A stretch of DNA of 64,000 nt from Pantoea sp. RIT-PI-b (lineage in GTDB: Bacteria; Pseudomonadota; Gammaproteobacteria; Enterobacterales; Enterobacteriaceae), in assembly GCF_001187905.1 (NCBI RefSeq), contig NZ_LGIS01000015.1, forward strand, positions 1 through 64,000, in the 5' to 3' direction. Both the position numbers and the translations under genes were made by a program. Positions 19,072 through 27,604 of the stretch are shown one piece after another (the stretch's first letter is position 1; the number at the start of each line of letters is the position of its first letter). Under the pieces are notes generated by a model. That model saw nothing but the letters and a program-made list of their open reading frames with translations, did no database searches and was not told where the DNA came from.

Positions 19072-20019
19072 ATGTATCATCTTCGCGTACCGCAAACGGC
19101 GGAAGAGCTGGATATGTATTACCAGTTCCGTTGGGAAATGTTACGAAAACCGCTGCGTCAGCCGCAGGGTTCTGAGCGTGATGCCTGGGATGCGCTGGCG
19201 CATCATCAAATGGTGGTGGATGAGCAGGGCAAACCGGTAGCGGTGGGACGTCTGTACATCAACGCGGAAAACGAAGCGGCGATTCGCTTCCTCGCGGTAC
19301 ATCCCTCCGTGCAGGGCAAAGGTCTTGGCACGCTGGTGGCGATGACGCTGGAGTCGGTCGCGCGTCAGGAAGGGGCTAAGCGCGTCACCTGTAGCGCGCG
19401 TGAAGATGCCGTCGAATTCTTTGCCAAGCTTGGCTACGTCAATCAGGGTGAAATCACCGCGCCGCAAACCACGCCGGTACGCCATTTCCTGATGATTAAA
19501 CCGGTGGTGACGCTCGACGATATCTTGCATCGCGCCGACTGGTGCGGACAGCTGCAGCAAGCCTGGTACGAGCACATCCCGCTGAGCGAAAAAATGGGCG
19601 TGCGTATTCTGCAATATACCGGGCAGAAATTCGTTACTACCATGCCAGAAGCGGGCAATCAGAATCCTCATCACACCTTATTCGCGGGCAGCCTGTTCTC
19701 ACTCGCCACCCTCACTGGCTGGGGCTTGATTTGGCTGCTGCTGCGCGAGCGTCATCTTGGCGGCACCATCATTCTGGCGGATGCGCATATTCGCTATAGC
19801 AAGCCCATCAGCGGTCGTCCGGGCGCCATTGCCGATCTTGGCTCGCTGAGTGGCGATCTCGATAGGCTGGCGCGTGGCCGTAAAGCGCGCGTACAGATGG
19901 AAGTCGAATTGTTTGGTGACGAAGAGTTAGGCGCGGTGTTTGAAGGTGTGTATATCGTGCTGCCGGCTGATTCTGACGGATCGCTGGAAGAGGGCGGCTC
20001 CGGGGCGCGTATTAATTAA
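19072..20019 (+). CDS. fabY: Acetyltransferase/thioesterase-like fatty acid initiation protein FabY (YiiD)
   Basis: FabY can support initiation of fatty acid synthesis in E. coli lacking fabH. The protein has two halves: a GNAT acetyltransferase domain (about residues 1-150, with acetyl-CoA loop [10 protein letters not shown]), and a hotdog-fold YiiD C-terminal domain ([20 protein letters not shown]...[12 protein letters not shown]). The ATG at 19072 gives 315 residues. The E. coli annotation begins about 16 residues earlier. Here the comparable extension would need a GTG at 19009 that overlaps the dtd stop and lacks a good ribosome-binding site. Confidence 0.93.
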   Translation: MYHLRVPQTAEELDMYYQFRWEMLRKPLRQPQGSERDAWDALAHHQMVVDEQGKPVAVGRLYINAENEAAIRFLAVHPSVQGKGLGTLVAMTLESVARQEGAKRVTCSAREDAVEFFAKLGYVNQGEITAPQTTPVRHFLMIKPVVTLDDILHRADWCGQLQQAWYEHIPLSEKMGVRILQYTGQKFVTTMPEAGNQNPHHTLFAGSLFSLATLTGWGLIWLLLRERHLGGTIILADAHIRYSKPISGRPGAIADLGSLSGDLDRLARGRKARVQMEVELFGDEELGAVFEGVYIVLPADSDGSLEEGGSGARIN

Positions 20020-20036
20020 CTCGCGCCTCATGCGTA

Positions 20037-20066
20037 AGGTCGCCATTAATGGCGACCTGGTTTTTA
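20037..20066 (+). terminator. Palindrome/terminator after fabY (REP-like sequence)
   Basis: AGGTCGCCATTAATGGCGACCT is a perfect 22-base palindrome (20037-20058), followed after GG by five T. It can end fabY. The same core (GTCGCCAT..ATGGC) recurs between pyrE and slmA, so it may also be a dispersed repeat. Confidence 0.7.
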
Positions 20067-20068
20067 AA

Positions 20069-21748
20069 CTATTGAACCTGCCCGCCACGCATTGTCTGCT
20101 GCACGGATTGTGCATCGGTGGTTACCGACAAGGTGCCATCCACGCTTGGGCGCAGCGGTGCGTTGGCGTTGAGAGATCCTTTCAGTTGCAGCTGCAAATT
20201 GCTGTTGCCGCTCAACGGCAGCGTTGGCCAACCCCAATTTTGCAGCACGTTGGCCGGCACAGCCTGACCTTTTAGGCTCAGCGTCAGCGGTCGTTGTGCA
20301 TCCTGACCTACCGTCGCTGTCCCTTCCAGTAAGCCGCTGCCGTTAAAGGCACTCAGCTCAGTCACTTGAATCTGTTGGTCGTTAGCATTCAGCGCAATCG
20401 AAGGATGGCGCAGGTCGGTACGATTGAAGGTAGCTTCAGCAGTGTTAAAGCTCGCTTTCCCGGCCCAAATGCCCCACTGATGCTGGCGTGCCAGCAGCAG
20501 GTTATCCGCACTGCCATCCAGCGACGTCATCTGGAACGGGAAGGCGGGATTGATATCGATTATCAGGTTACGGTTAGCGGTGGCGCGCGTTACCAGCACG
20601 CTGTCCAGCCAATCCGGCAACGTCTGCTGCCAGCGCTCGCGCCAGTTTTGCGGCAGCGTATACTCCAGCCCGGCGATGGCCAGTTCATCCAGCGTCAGAC
20701 GCTTATCGCTGCGTGTCCAGTTGCCGCTGGCGCGCACCACGCCATTGACCCAGCGAGAACTGAATTGCGTTAGCGCGATACCCTGCGGCGAAAGATCGGC
20801 ATTCACGATGGGATCGTTCAACTCAAAGCCACCGTTAATAAAATTCCCGGCGTTCATGGAAAGCGAACCACCATCGCTTTCCCAGTTATCGCCGCGCAGG
20901 GTGACATTTTTCAGCGTTAAATCGAGATCGGTCACTGCCCAATCTGGCCCTTGCAGGCGTGCATCGGTCATATCCAGACGATTGATGCTCACCGACGGGA
21001 CATCGCGCAGCGGATTGAGGAAGTCGCTCAGGCTTTGATGCGTTTGCAGGCGGATATCGTTGAGGCGCAGCTGGTCAATCTTCCAGTTGCCCTGCGCATC
21101 GCGCTCGGCATTGCCGGTCATCGAACCGCGCGCTAAATCGGCACCAATATTACTCAGTACCAGACGACGTTGCTTAATGTTGCCCTGCAGCAACACATTG
21201 TTGCCCGGTACGCCATCCAGCGTCAGAGTTCCAGCACTGATCTGGAACTGCGCATCGCTGCCCAGCACGTCGTTAGGCAGCGGTTTCCACGGCAGAAGCC
21301 CGCCATTCACGCGCTGAGCGGTCATCGGCAAGGTGCTATGCGGATTCTCGATACGCACATTGTTCAGCTGCAGGCGATTGGCCTGCATCGGCAGTGTAGT
21401 ATCGGGCGCTTGATTGGCGAGATTGATTTCACCGTCGCGCACTTCGATGCTGTTGAAATGCAGCGGATCGCTGAACTGTACCAGCGCGAGACCCAGGTCA
21501 ACGCGCTTCGCCACCAGCACGGCGGGCTGACCATCATGACCAAAGCTGAAATCATCAAGAATGATGTGCGAAGGGGACGAGAAGTCGTGCTCAATCTTGC
21601 TAAGGGAGAGATGCCAGGCGGTTTTATCGCTTACCCAGCGGCTAAACCAGCCTGCGCCCCACTGTGTTTGCAGCAACACATACAGCACAACCAGCGCCAG
21701 CAGAATTAGCAGCAGTAAGGTAAGGAAAAACTTGCCTAAAAATTTCAT
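20069..21748 (-). CDS. yicH: AsmA family protein YicH
   Basis: This is a large periplasmic protein anchored by one N-terminal helix (MKFLGKFFLTLLLLILLALV). It belongs to the AsmA-like group of bridge-type proteins linked to envelope lipid homeostasis. The 559 residues resemble E. coli YicH (569) throughout, e.g. RVNGGLLPWKPLPNDVLG and RLQGPDWAVTDLDLTLKNVT. The ATG at 21748 is chosen because GGATGAG precedes it and it matches the E. coli start; one at 21757 is also in frame. The exact function is unknown. It lies downstream of xanP on the same strand. Confidence 0.92.
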   Translation of the reverse strand: MKFLGKFFLTLLLLILLALVVLYVLLQTQWGAGWFSRWVSDKTAWHLSLSKIEHDFSSPSHIILDDFSFGHDGQPAVLVAKRVDLGLALVQFSDPLHFNSIEVRDGEINLANQAPDTTLPMQANRLQLNNVRIENPHSTLPMTAQRVNGGLLPWKPLPNDVLGSDAQFQISAGTLTLDGVPGNNVLLQGNIKQRRLVLSNIGADLARGSMTGNAERDAQGNWKIDQLRLNDIRLQTHQSLSDFLNPLRDVPSVSINRLDMTDARLQGPDWAVTDLDLTLKNVTLRGDNWESDGGSLSMNAGNFINGGFELNDPIVNADLSPQGIALTQFSSRWVNGVVRASGNWTRSDKRLTLDELAIAGLEYTLPQNWRERWQQTLPDWLDSVLVTRATANRNLIIDINPAFPFQMTSLDGSADNLLLARQHQWGIWAGKASFNTAEATFNRTDLRHPSIALNANDQQIQVTELSAFNGSGLLEGTATVGQDAQRPLTLSLKGQAVPANVLQNWGWPTLPLSGNSNLQLQLKGSLNANAPLRPSVDGTLSVTTDAQSVQQTMRGGQVQ

Positions 21749-21764
21749 CGCACTCATCCATCCC

Positions 21765-21844
21765 GATATTTATCCGGTGAGTGGTTGTTATGCCTGAATT
21801 ACCGTTACAGCTCAACAGCCTGGATGTAAATGCGGATAAATATC
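21765..21844. repeat. 12-bp perfect inverted repeat in the xanP-yicH gap
   Basis: GATATTTATCCG (21765-21776) and CGGATAAATATC (21833-21844) are exact inverted copies separated by 56 bases that hold no gene. The arrangement resembles the ends of a miniature element, but no target duplication is obvious. Confidence 0.45.
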
Positions 21845-21865
21845 AGGCAGGCCGAAGCCTGCCTG
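21844..21865 (-). terminator. Probable xanP terminator
   Basis: On the minus strand CAGGCAGGC-TTCG-GCCTGCCTG is a nine-pair stem with a stable UUCG loop, six bases after the xanP stop. The following T-tract is weak (ATATTTAT). Confidence 0.65.
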
Positions 21866-21870
21866 CTGCG

Positions 21871-23256
21871 TTACTTTTCTTGCGGGAAGATGAGGTTCAG
21901 CACGATGGCGGTGATACCACCGGCCGCAATGCCAGATGAAAGCAGGGTTTTCAGCCAGTCCGGGGCAAATTGCAGAATCAGCGGCTGCTGAGAAACGCCC
22001 AAACCTACCGCCAGCGACAGCGCGATAATCATGATAGCGCGGCGATTGAGCGGTTCGCGTGAAACGATGCGCACACCCGAGGCGGCGATGGTTCCGAACA
22101 TCACAATGGTCGCGCCGCCCAGCACCGGTTCCGGAATGTGCTGCACAAATCCGCTCACTGCCGGGAACAGGCCAAGCACGATCAGCATCAGCGCCACCAC
22201 AAAACCGACATAGCGACTGGCAACGCCGGTCAGCTGAATCACGCCGTTATTCTGGCCAAAGCACGAGTTCGGGAAGGTGTTAAACAACGCCGAAACAAAC
22301 GAATTGAGTCCGTTTGCCAACACGCCGCCTTTCAGCCGCTTCATGTACAGCGGGCCGCTTACTGGCTGCTCGGAAACATCAGAGGTCGCGGTGATATCGC
22401 CGATAGTTTCCAGCGAGGTCACCATAAACACCAGCATCAGCGGGATCAGCAGATTCCAGTCAAAGCCAAGACCGTAATAGAGCGGCGACGGCACGGCGAT
22501 CAGCGGTTGGTTGGATGGCGTGCTGGTAGCGGGCAGCATATCCAGCGCCCAGGCCAGCGCATAACCTACCGCCATCGCGATCACCAGCGAAGCCACGCGC
22601 AGATAAGCATTACGCTGACGATTAAGCAGGATAATGACCACTAATACCGAAGCAGCCAGCAGCAAGTTTTTCGGTGCGCCGAAGGTGTGATCGCTCATCG
22701 CAGCAAAGCCGCCGCCAATCGAGGTCAAACCGACCTGAATCAGTGACAGGCCGATAATCATTACCACAATGCCGGAAACCAGCGGCGTAATGATACGGCG
22801 TGCCAGATGCAACACGCGCGACAGCACCATTTCGGTACAGGAAGCGACCATCAGCGTGCCAAATAGCGCGGCCATCATGGTCGGTACATCAACGCCGCCA
22901 TTTTTCAGCGCCATGCCGCCCATAATCAGCGGGGTCACGAAGTTAAAGCTGGTGCCCTGAATCGACAGCAGACCGGAACCAATCGGTCCCCAGGTTTTAA
23001 TTTGCAGAATCGATGCCACGCCAGAAGCAAACAACGACATGCTGATGATGTGCTGTGTGTCCTGCGCCGGTAAACCCAGCGCCTGGCAGATGAGCAGTGC
23101 GGGCGTAATCACCGCGACAAACATCGCCAGCAGATGCTGGCAGGCAGCAAACAAGGTTTGCGGCAGCGGCGGACGGTCTTCGAGGCGGTAAATCAGTTCA
23201 CTTTTCGGGCTTGCAGCGCTGGCAGGCTGGGGTGATTCAGCGGTGTTGACGGACAT
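21871..23256 (-). CDS. xanP: Xanthine/proton symporter XanP
   Basis: XanP is an inner-membrane purine permease of the NAT/NCS2 family that imports xanthine with protons. The protein has 461 residues (E. coli 463) and about 12-14 hydrophobic segments. Family signatures are [19 protein letters not shown] in the first helix and the substrate-site stretch [40 protein letters not shown] corresponds to the NAT motif region. The ATG at 23256 matches the E. coli start; an upstream in-frame TTG is less likely. yicH follows on the same strand. Confidence 0.95.
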   Translation of the reverse strand: MSVNTAESPQPASAASPKSELIYRLEDRPPLPQTLFAACQHLLAMFVAVITPALLICQALGLPAQDTQHIISMSLFASGVASILQIKTWGPIGSGLLSIQGTSFNFVTPLIMGGMALKNGGVDVPTMMAALFGTLMVASCTEMVLSRVLHLARRIITPLVSGIVVMIIGLSLIQVGLTSIGGGFAAMSDHTFGAPKNLLLAASVLVVIILLNRQRNAYLRVASLVIAMAVGYALAWALDMLPATSTPSNQPLIAVPSPLYYGLGFDWNLLIPLMLVFMVTSLETIGDITATSDVSEQPVSGPLYMKRLKGGVLANGLNSFVSALFNTFPNSCFGQNNGVIQLTGVASRYVGFVVALMLIVLGLFPAVSGFVQHIPEPVLGGATIVMFGTIAASGVRIVSREPLNRRAIMIIALSLAVGLGVSQQPLILQFAPDWLKTLLSSGIAAGGITAIVLNLIFPQEK

Positions 23257-23348
23257 GGTGGACGTTCTCAATTACAACAAAGGGGCGATTTTAAACGGTT
23301 GCGTTGTGAAAGCAATCGTTTGCAATGCCCCTTTTTACTTCCGTTGAT

Positions 23349-24284
23349 CTAAAGCGTAAACACCGTGCGGCAGCGACTATCATCTTCCTGCCACGCCAGG
23401 GCGACGTCACTCAATGGGCGCATCTGGAAGGCGATGGAAAAATCGCTCTCGGCGGCGGCGGCCAGCATTTCGCCAATGCAGGCAATCAATTCCTTATCCG
23501 ACACGCTTCCCAGGCCGCTGCCCATTAACGTCAATCCGGATGAGCGCAGCAGCTTGCTGTGCAGCGTGATTTCCTGACCGCTCAACGAACCAATTTGCAC
23601 AAAACGCACCGTCTTTTCACCGCCTGCCACTGCGGCCTGCATAATATCGAGCGCGCTCTGGCCCCAGAGATAATCCAGCGCCACATCAATGCCTTCTTTC
23701 ATCAGTGCCGGGAGCGCACCCGGCAATTCATCCAGTGTGAGCGTGATATCCGCACCCTGCGCACGCAGTTGATCCAGTGCGGCGCGGTTTCGGCCAGTCG
23801 CAATGATTTTGCCTGCGCCCAGATGTTGCGCGATGCGTACCGCTAATCCGCCTGAGGTACCGGTTGCGCCATTGATCAATACGGTTTCACCGGCACGCAG
23901 CTGCGCGCGACGGGTTAACGCTGCCCAGGATGACATGCCCGGATTAGCCAGCGCCGCAGCCAGAACAGGATCGAGAGTGGCGGGAAGGGGAACGATGCTA
24001 TCGGCGGGCACTAAGGTTCTTTCCGCCATGCTGCCCCACGGCGCATTAAAGGCGAGGAAGTAAACCGGATCGCCATTACTGAGCATGCCGGTGCCATCAA
24101 TGCCGGTAATAAAGGGATAGTGTGCCGCCGAACTGTAATGCGTACCGGCGGCGCGTGCTTTTGCCAGTTGGCTGACGGCGGCGGCTTTCACTGTCACCAC
24201 GACATGGCTGTCATCGGCCTGCGGTTCAGTGAAATCACCGTATACGGGCAGTTCACCTGCTGCGGAAACTATCGCTGCTTTCAT
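23349..24284 (-). CDS. Quinone oxidoreductase-like medium-chain dehydrogenase
   Basis: This is an NAD(P)-dependent medium-chain dehydrogenase/reductase of the zeta-crystallin/quinone reductase type, 311 residues. The N-terminal GroES-like domain contains HYPFITGIDGTGML. The Rossmann domain has VLINGATGTSGGLAVRIAQHLGA (about 140-162) and IATGRNR. Catalytic zinc ligands of alcohol dehydrogenases are not evident. The ATG at 24284 has AAGGTGA upstream. It is divergent from a MarR regulator, and two operator-like sites lie in and beside the gap. This suggests repression relieved by an electrophile or quinone-like ligand, which is inference. E. coli has gltS at this position. Confidence 0.85.
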   Translation of the reverse strand: MKAAIVSAAGELPVYGDFTEPQADDSHVVVTVKAAAVSQLAKARAAGTHYSSAAHYPFITGIDGTGMLSNGDPVYFLAFNAPWGSMAERTLVPADSIVPLPATLDPVLAAALANPGMSSWAALTRRAQLRAGETVLINGATGTSGGLAVRIAQHLGAGKIIATGRNRAALDQLRAQGADITLTLDELPGALPALMKEGIDVALDYLWGQSALDIMQAAVAGGEKTVRFVQIGSLSGQEITLHSKLLRSSGLTLMGSGLGSVSDKELIACIGEMLAAAAESDFSIAFQMRPLSDVALAWQEDDSRCRTVFTL

Positions 24285-24310
24285 GTTTTCACCTTCAGTT
24301 AGTCGGAAAC

Positions 24311-24330
24311 TATGTGTAATATGCACACAT
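24311..24330. promoter_or_regulatory. Candidate MarR operator 1
   Basis: TATGTGTAATATGCACACAT is an imperfect palindrome in the divergent gap. Its reverse-oriented near-copy spans the marR start (24361-24380). Size and symmetry fit a MarR-type dimer site. Confidence 0.65.
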
Positions 24331-24354
24331 TAGTCTTGCCTCGGGAAAGCGTCA

Positions 24355-24834
24355 ATGAAAAGTGTGCAAAATACACATAATAGTGCAGCATTTGATGATC
24401 TGCACAACGCGCTGCTGATGATTGTTGGAACCTTCAATCGACCGCAACGTGATGAATTGCTAATAAAAGAATCGAATATTAAGCTTGATCGCGCACTGTT
24501 TCCGCTAATGATTCAGATTGGCCGCTTCGGGCCGATTGGTGTGGTTGAACTGGCGGAGCGTGCTGGGCGCGATTACACCACCGTCAGTCGTCAGGTGGCG
24601 AAACTGGAAGAGTTGGGGCTGGCACAGCGCCAGAAAAATGCCAAAGACAAACGGGTGAACGAAGCGGTGATTACTACGGCAGGTAAAGCGATGACCGACA
24701 AAATCGATGCTGCGCGCGCGCAGATTTATCAAAAACTGTTTGCCAGCTGGCAGGATGACGAGCGCGCCGAGCTGGCGCGTTTGCTGCAGAAATTTGTCGC
24801 AGATTTTATGGCGGTTGATAATACCGCGGATTAA
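24355..24834 (+). CDS. MarR family transcriptional regulator
   Basis: This 159-residue winged-helix protein has the MarR layout. The N-terminal dimerisation helix is DDLHNALLMIVGTFNRP. The recognition region is VELAERAGRDYTTVSRQVAKLEELGLAQR (about residues 60-90), followed by the wing NAKDKRVNEAVITTAGK and a C-terminal dimer helix. No cysteine is seen, so oxidation sensing through Cys is unlikely. It is divergent from the oxidoreductase and probably represses it and itself. Its stop overlaps the convergent recG stop by 4 bases. Confidence 0.88.
   Translation: MKSVQNTHNSAAFDDLHNALLMIVGTFNRPQRDELLIKESNIKLDRALFPLMIQIGRFGPIGVVELAERAGRDYTTVSRQVAKLEELGLAQRQKNAKDKRVNEAVITTAGKAMTDKIDAARAQIYQKLFASWQDDERAELARLLQKFVADFMAVDNTAD
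24361..24380. promoter_or_regulatory. Candidate MarR operator 2, overlapping codons 3-9 of the regulator
   Basis: AGTGTGCAAAATACACATAA is on its reverse strand TTATGTGTATTTTGCACACT, which matches operator 1 at most positions. Its place inside the start of the regulator gene suggests autorepression. Confidence 0.6.
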
Positions 24835-26909
24835 GCGTTGCTGTAGCGCTCGGTTTCCGGCAGCCAGCGCTCAATTAATGCCTGCGCCTGCTCAGGATAA
24901 TGCTGGTGGATATGGCGCGCCACGCGCTGAACTTCGGGGATCATGCCTTGATCGCGCAGCAAATCAGCCACTTTAAACTCGGCGTTACCTGTCTGACGGG
25001 TGCCAAGCATTTCACCGGGACCGCGAATCTCTAAATCGTGCTGCGCAATCACAAAGCCATCGTTGCTGTCGCGCAGCACCTGTAGACGTTTTTGTGCGGT
25101 TTTGCTCAGCGGCGCTTTGTACAGCAGCACGCAATGCGAGGCGACGGCGCCACGGCCAACGCGGCCGCGCAGCTGGTGCAGCTGCGCCAAACCGAGACGT
25201 TCTGGATTCTCAATGATCATTAGGCTGGCGTTTGGCACATCCACGCCCACTTCAATCACCGTGGTGGCAATTAACAGCTGAATTTCATTGGCTTTAAACG
25301 CCGCCATCACCGCCTGCTTTTCGGCTGGCTTCATGCGGCCGTGGACCAGGCCAACCTGCAAATCTGGCAGCGCCACTTTCAGCTCTTCCCAGGTGGCTTC
25401 CGCCGCCTGCGCTTCCAGCACTTCAGACTCTTCGATCAGCGTACAGACCCAATAAGCCTGGCGCCCTTCATGACAGGCGCTCTGCACGCGGGTGATGATC
25501 TCGCTGCGGCGACTATCGGGAATTGCCACCGTGGTCACCGGCGTACGTCCCGGCGGTAATTCATCGATGGTCGAGGTATCGAGATCGGCGTAAGCGGTCA
25601 TCGCCAGCGTGCGGGGGATCGGTGTCGCGGTCATAATCAACTGGTGCGGATGGAAGCCCTGTTCCTCACCTTTTTCCCACAGCGCTAAGCGCTGATGCAC
25701 GCCAAAGCGGTGCTGCTCATCAATGATCACCAGCGCCATGCCGTTAAATTTCACCTGCTCCTGGAACAACGCGTGGGTGCCGACCACCATCGCGACCTGA
25801 CCGCTGGCAATCGCTTCCTGCTGCGCTTCACGCGCTTTGCCTTTCTGCTTGCCCGCCAGCCAGCCCACTTCAATTCCCAGCGGCGCAAACCACTGACGGA
25901 AATTGTTGGCGTGCTGCTCAGCCAGCAGTTCGGTGGGAGCCATTAACGCCACCTGTTTGCCATGCGCGATGACATTCAGTGCCGCCAGTGCAGCCACTAG
26001 CGTTTTACCGGAACCGACATCGCCCTGCACCAAACGCATCATCGGAAAATCGTTGGCCAGATCCTTTTCGATTTCTGCCACCACGCGCTGTTGCGCACCG
26101 GTTGGCGAAAAGGGCAGCGCCGCGAGCAGTTGATTAACCAGCTCATGACGTGCCGGCATCGGCAGCGCATGATGGCGCTGCGCGCCAGCGCGCACTGCCA
26201 GCATACTGAGGTTATGCGCCAGCAGTTCTTCCAGAATTAAGCGCTTCTGTGCCGGATGACGCCCGGTCTCCAGCTCGCTCAAGCGTAAATCCGGCGGTGG
26301 ACGATGCAGAGTGCGCAGTGCATCTGGCAGGCTAATCAGCCCGCCGCTCAGTTCTGACGGCAGCAGTTCGGCAATCGGGCAGCTTTCCAGCAGCGTTAGC
26401 GCCTGATCGGTGAGATTGCGCAGCGTCGCCTGACGAATGCCTTCGGTTGTAGGATAGACCGGCGTGAGGGTTTCCTGCAGCTCAACGCCGCCTTGTTCGC
26501 CCTGCACGCGATACTCGGGATGAATGATTTCCGCACCGCGCTGGCCGCGTTTTATCTCGCCATAGGCAGTAACACGTCGGCCTGGTGACAGGCTGTTTTT
26601 CATCCCGGCATTGAAATTGAAGAAGCGCATGGTCAGCATGCCGCTGCCATCGCTAATCTGGCACACCAGCATGCGGCGGCGGCCAAAGGTAATTTCGCTG
26701 CTCAGCACTTCACCTTCCACCGTGGCATAGACGCCCGGTAGCAGGTCATTAATTTTATAGAGTTGGGTGCGATCTTCGTAGCGAAGTGGCAGGTGCAGCA
26801 GCAAATCCTGAATGGTAAACAGGCCGAGTTTAGCCAGCTTACTCGCCTGACTGGCGCCGACGCCGGTCAGGGTACTGAGCGGGATGGCGTCCAGCAGACG
26901 GCCTTTCAT
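24831..26909 (-). CDS. recG: ATP-dependent DNA helicase RecG
   Basis: RecG remodels stalled forks and branched DNA. It has 692 residues (E. coli 693). An N-terminal wedge/OB domain (about 1-190) precedes the helicase core with Walker A GDVGSGKT, motif II IIDEQHRFG, motif III TATPIPRTLA and motif VI QLRGRVGRG. It overlaps trmH by 4 bases and is the last gene of the gmk-rpoZ-spoT-trmH-recG run. Confidence 0.98.
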   Translation of the reverse strand: MKGRLLDAIPLSTLTGVGASQASKLAKLGLFTIQDLLLHLPLRYEDRTQLYKINDLLPGVYATVEGEVLSSEITFGRRRMLVCQISDGSGMLTMRFFNFNAGMKNSLSPGRRVTAYGEIKRGQRGAEIIHPEYRVQGEQGGVELQETLTPVYPTTEGIRQATLRNLTDQALTLLESCPIAELLPSELSGGLISLPDALRTLHRPPPDLRLSELETGRHPAQKRLILEELLAHNLSMLAVRAGAQRHHALPMPARHELVNQLLAALPFSPTGAQQRVVAEIEKDLANDFPMMRLVQGDVGSGKTLVAALAALNVIAHGKQVALMAPTELLAEQHANNFRQWFAPLGIEVGWLAGKQKGKAREAQQEAIASGQVAMVVGTHALFQEQVKFNGMALVIIDEQHRFGVHQRLALWEKGEEQGFHPHQLIMTATPIPRTLAMTAYADLDTSTIDELPPGRTPVTTVAIPDSRRSEIITRVQSACHEGRQAYWVCTLIEESEVLEAQAAEATWEELKVALPDLQVGLVHGRMKPAEKQAVMAAFKANEIQLLIATTVIEVGVDVPNASLMIIENPERLGLAQLHQLRGRVGRGAVASHCVLLYKAPLSKTAQKRLQVLRDSNDGFVIAQHDLEIRGPGEMLGTRQTGNAEFKVADLLRDQGMIPEVQRVARHIHQHYPEQAQALIERWLPETERYSNA

Positions 26910-27601
26910 TTTTTACCCGTCGATTGCATGGTGGCCCACCAACCGGCGTCGGCTTCCACCTCGCCCTGGGCATTGATGTGCGGATAAGGCAGGCCCTTCT
27001 GTTTGGCGACGCGCGCCAGTACCGGATAGCCGCCTTCAAACAGCAGGCGCTGTTGTTCGTCTTCATCGAGCAGGCTGTAGGTGCGCTGATACATTCCGGC
27101 ATTCTGTCGTTGACGCTGCGCTTCATACAGAATCAACGCAGACGCGACCGAGACGTTGAGCGACTGCACCATGCCAACCATCGGCACAATGATGTCCTGA
27201 TCGGCCAATGCCAGCGCTTCCGCTGTAATCCCGGTCTTTTCCTGACCCATCAGAATACAGGTCGGTTTAGTGTAATCGACCTCGCGAAAATCCACCGCTT
27301 TGGCCGACAGATTGGTCGCCAGCACCTGCATGCCTTCATCTTTAAGATGGCGTACCGCTTCGGCAATATGACGATGCGTTTTCACCTTCACCCAGCTGTT
27401 GCTGCCAGCTGAAGCTGAAACCATAGTGCGCATACGCACGCTTGGCCACACGGCGTGCACTTCGTGGATGCCGACCGCATCGGCGGTACGGATCACCGCT
27501 GAGACATTATGCGGTTTATGCACCTGTTCCATGCAGACGGTGAGATCGTGCTGGCGCAGAGCCAACATCTCCTGAATACGAGCAAAGCGTTGAGCGTTCA
27601 T
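26906..27601 (-). CDS. trmH: tRNA (guanosine-18-2'-O)-methyltransferase TrmH (SpoU)
   Basis: TrmH methylates the ribose of G18 in the D-loop of tRNAs using SAM. This SPOUT-fold protein has 231 residues (E. coli 229). It keeps the motifs NVSAVIRTADAVG (about residue 33), ILMGQEKTGI (motif 2) and MVQSLNVSVASALILYEA (motif 3, forming the SAM-binding knot). The start lies 3 bases after the spoT stop, and the end overlaps recG. Confidence 0.97.
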   Translation of the reverse strand: MNAQRFARIQEMLALRQHDLTVCMEQVHKPHNVSAVIRTADAVGIHEVHAVWPSVRMRTMVSASAGSNSWVKVKTHRHIAEAVRHLKDEGMQVLATNLSAKAVDFREVDYTKPTCILMGQEKTGITAEALALADQDIIVPMVGMVQSLNVSVASALILYEAQRQRQNAGMYQRTYSLLDEDEQQRLLFEGGYPVLARVAKQKGLPYPHINAQGEVEADAGWWATMQSTGKK

Positions 27602-27604
27602 CGA

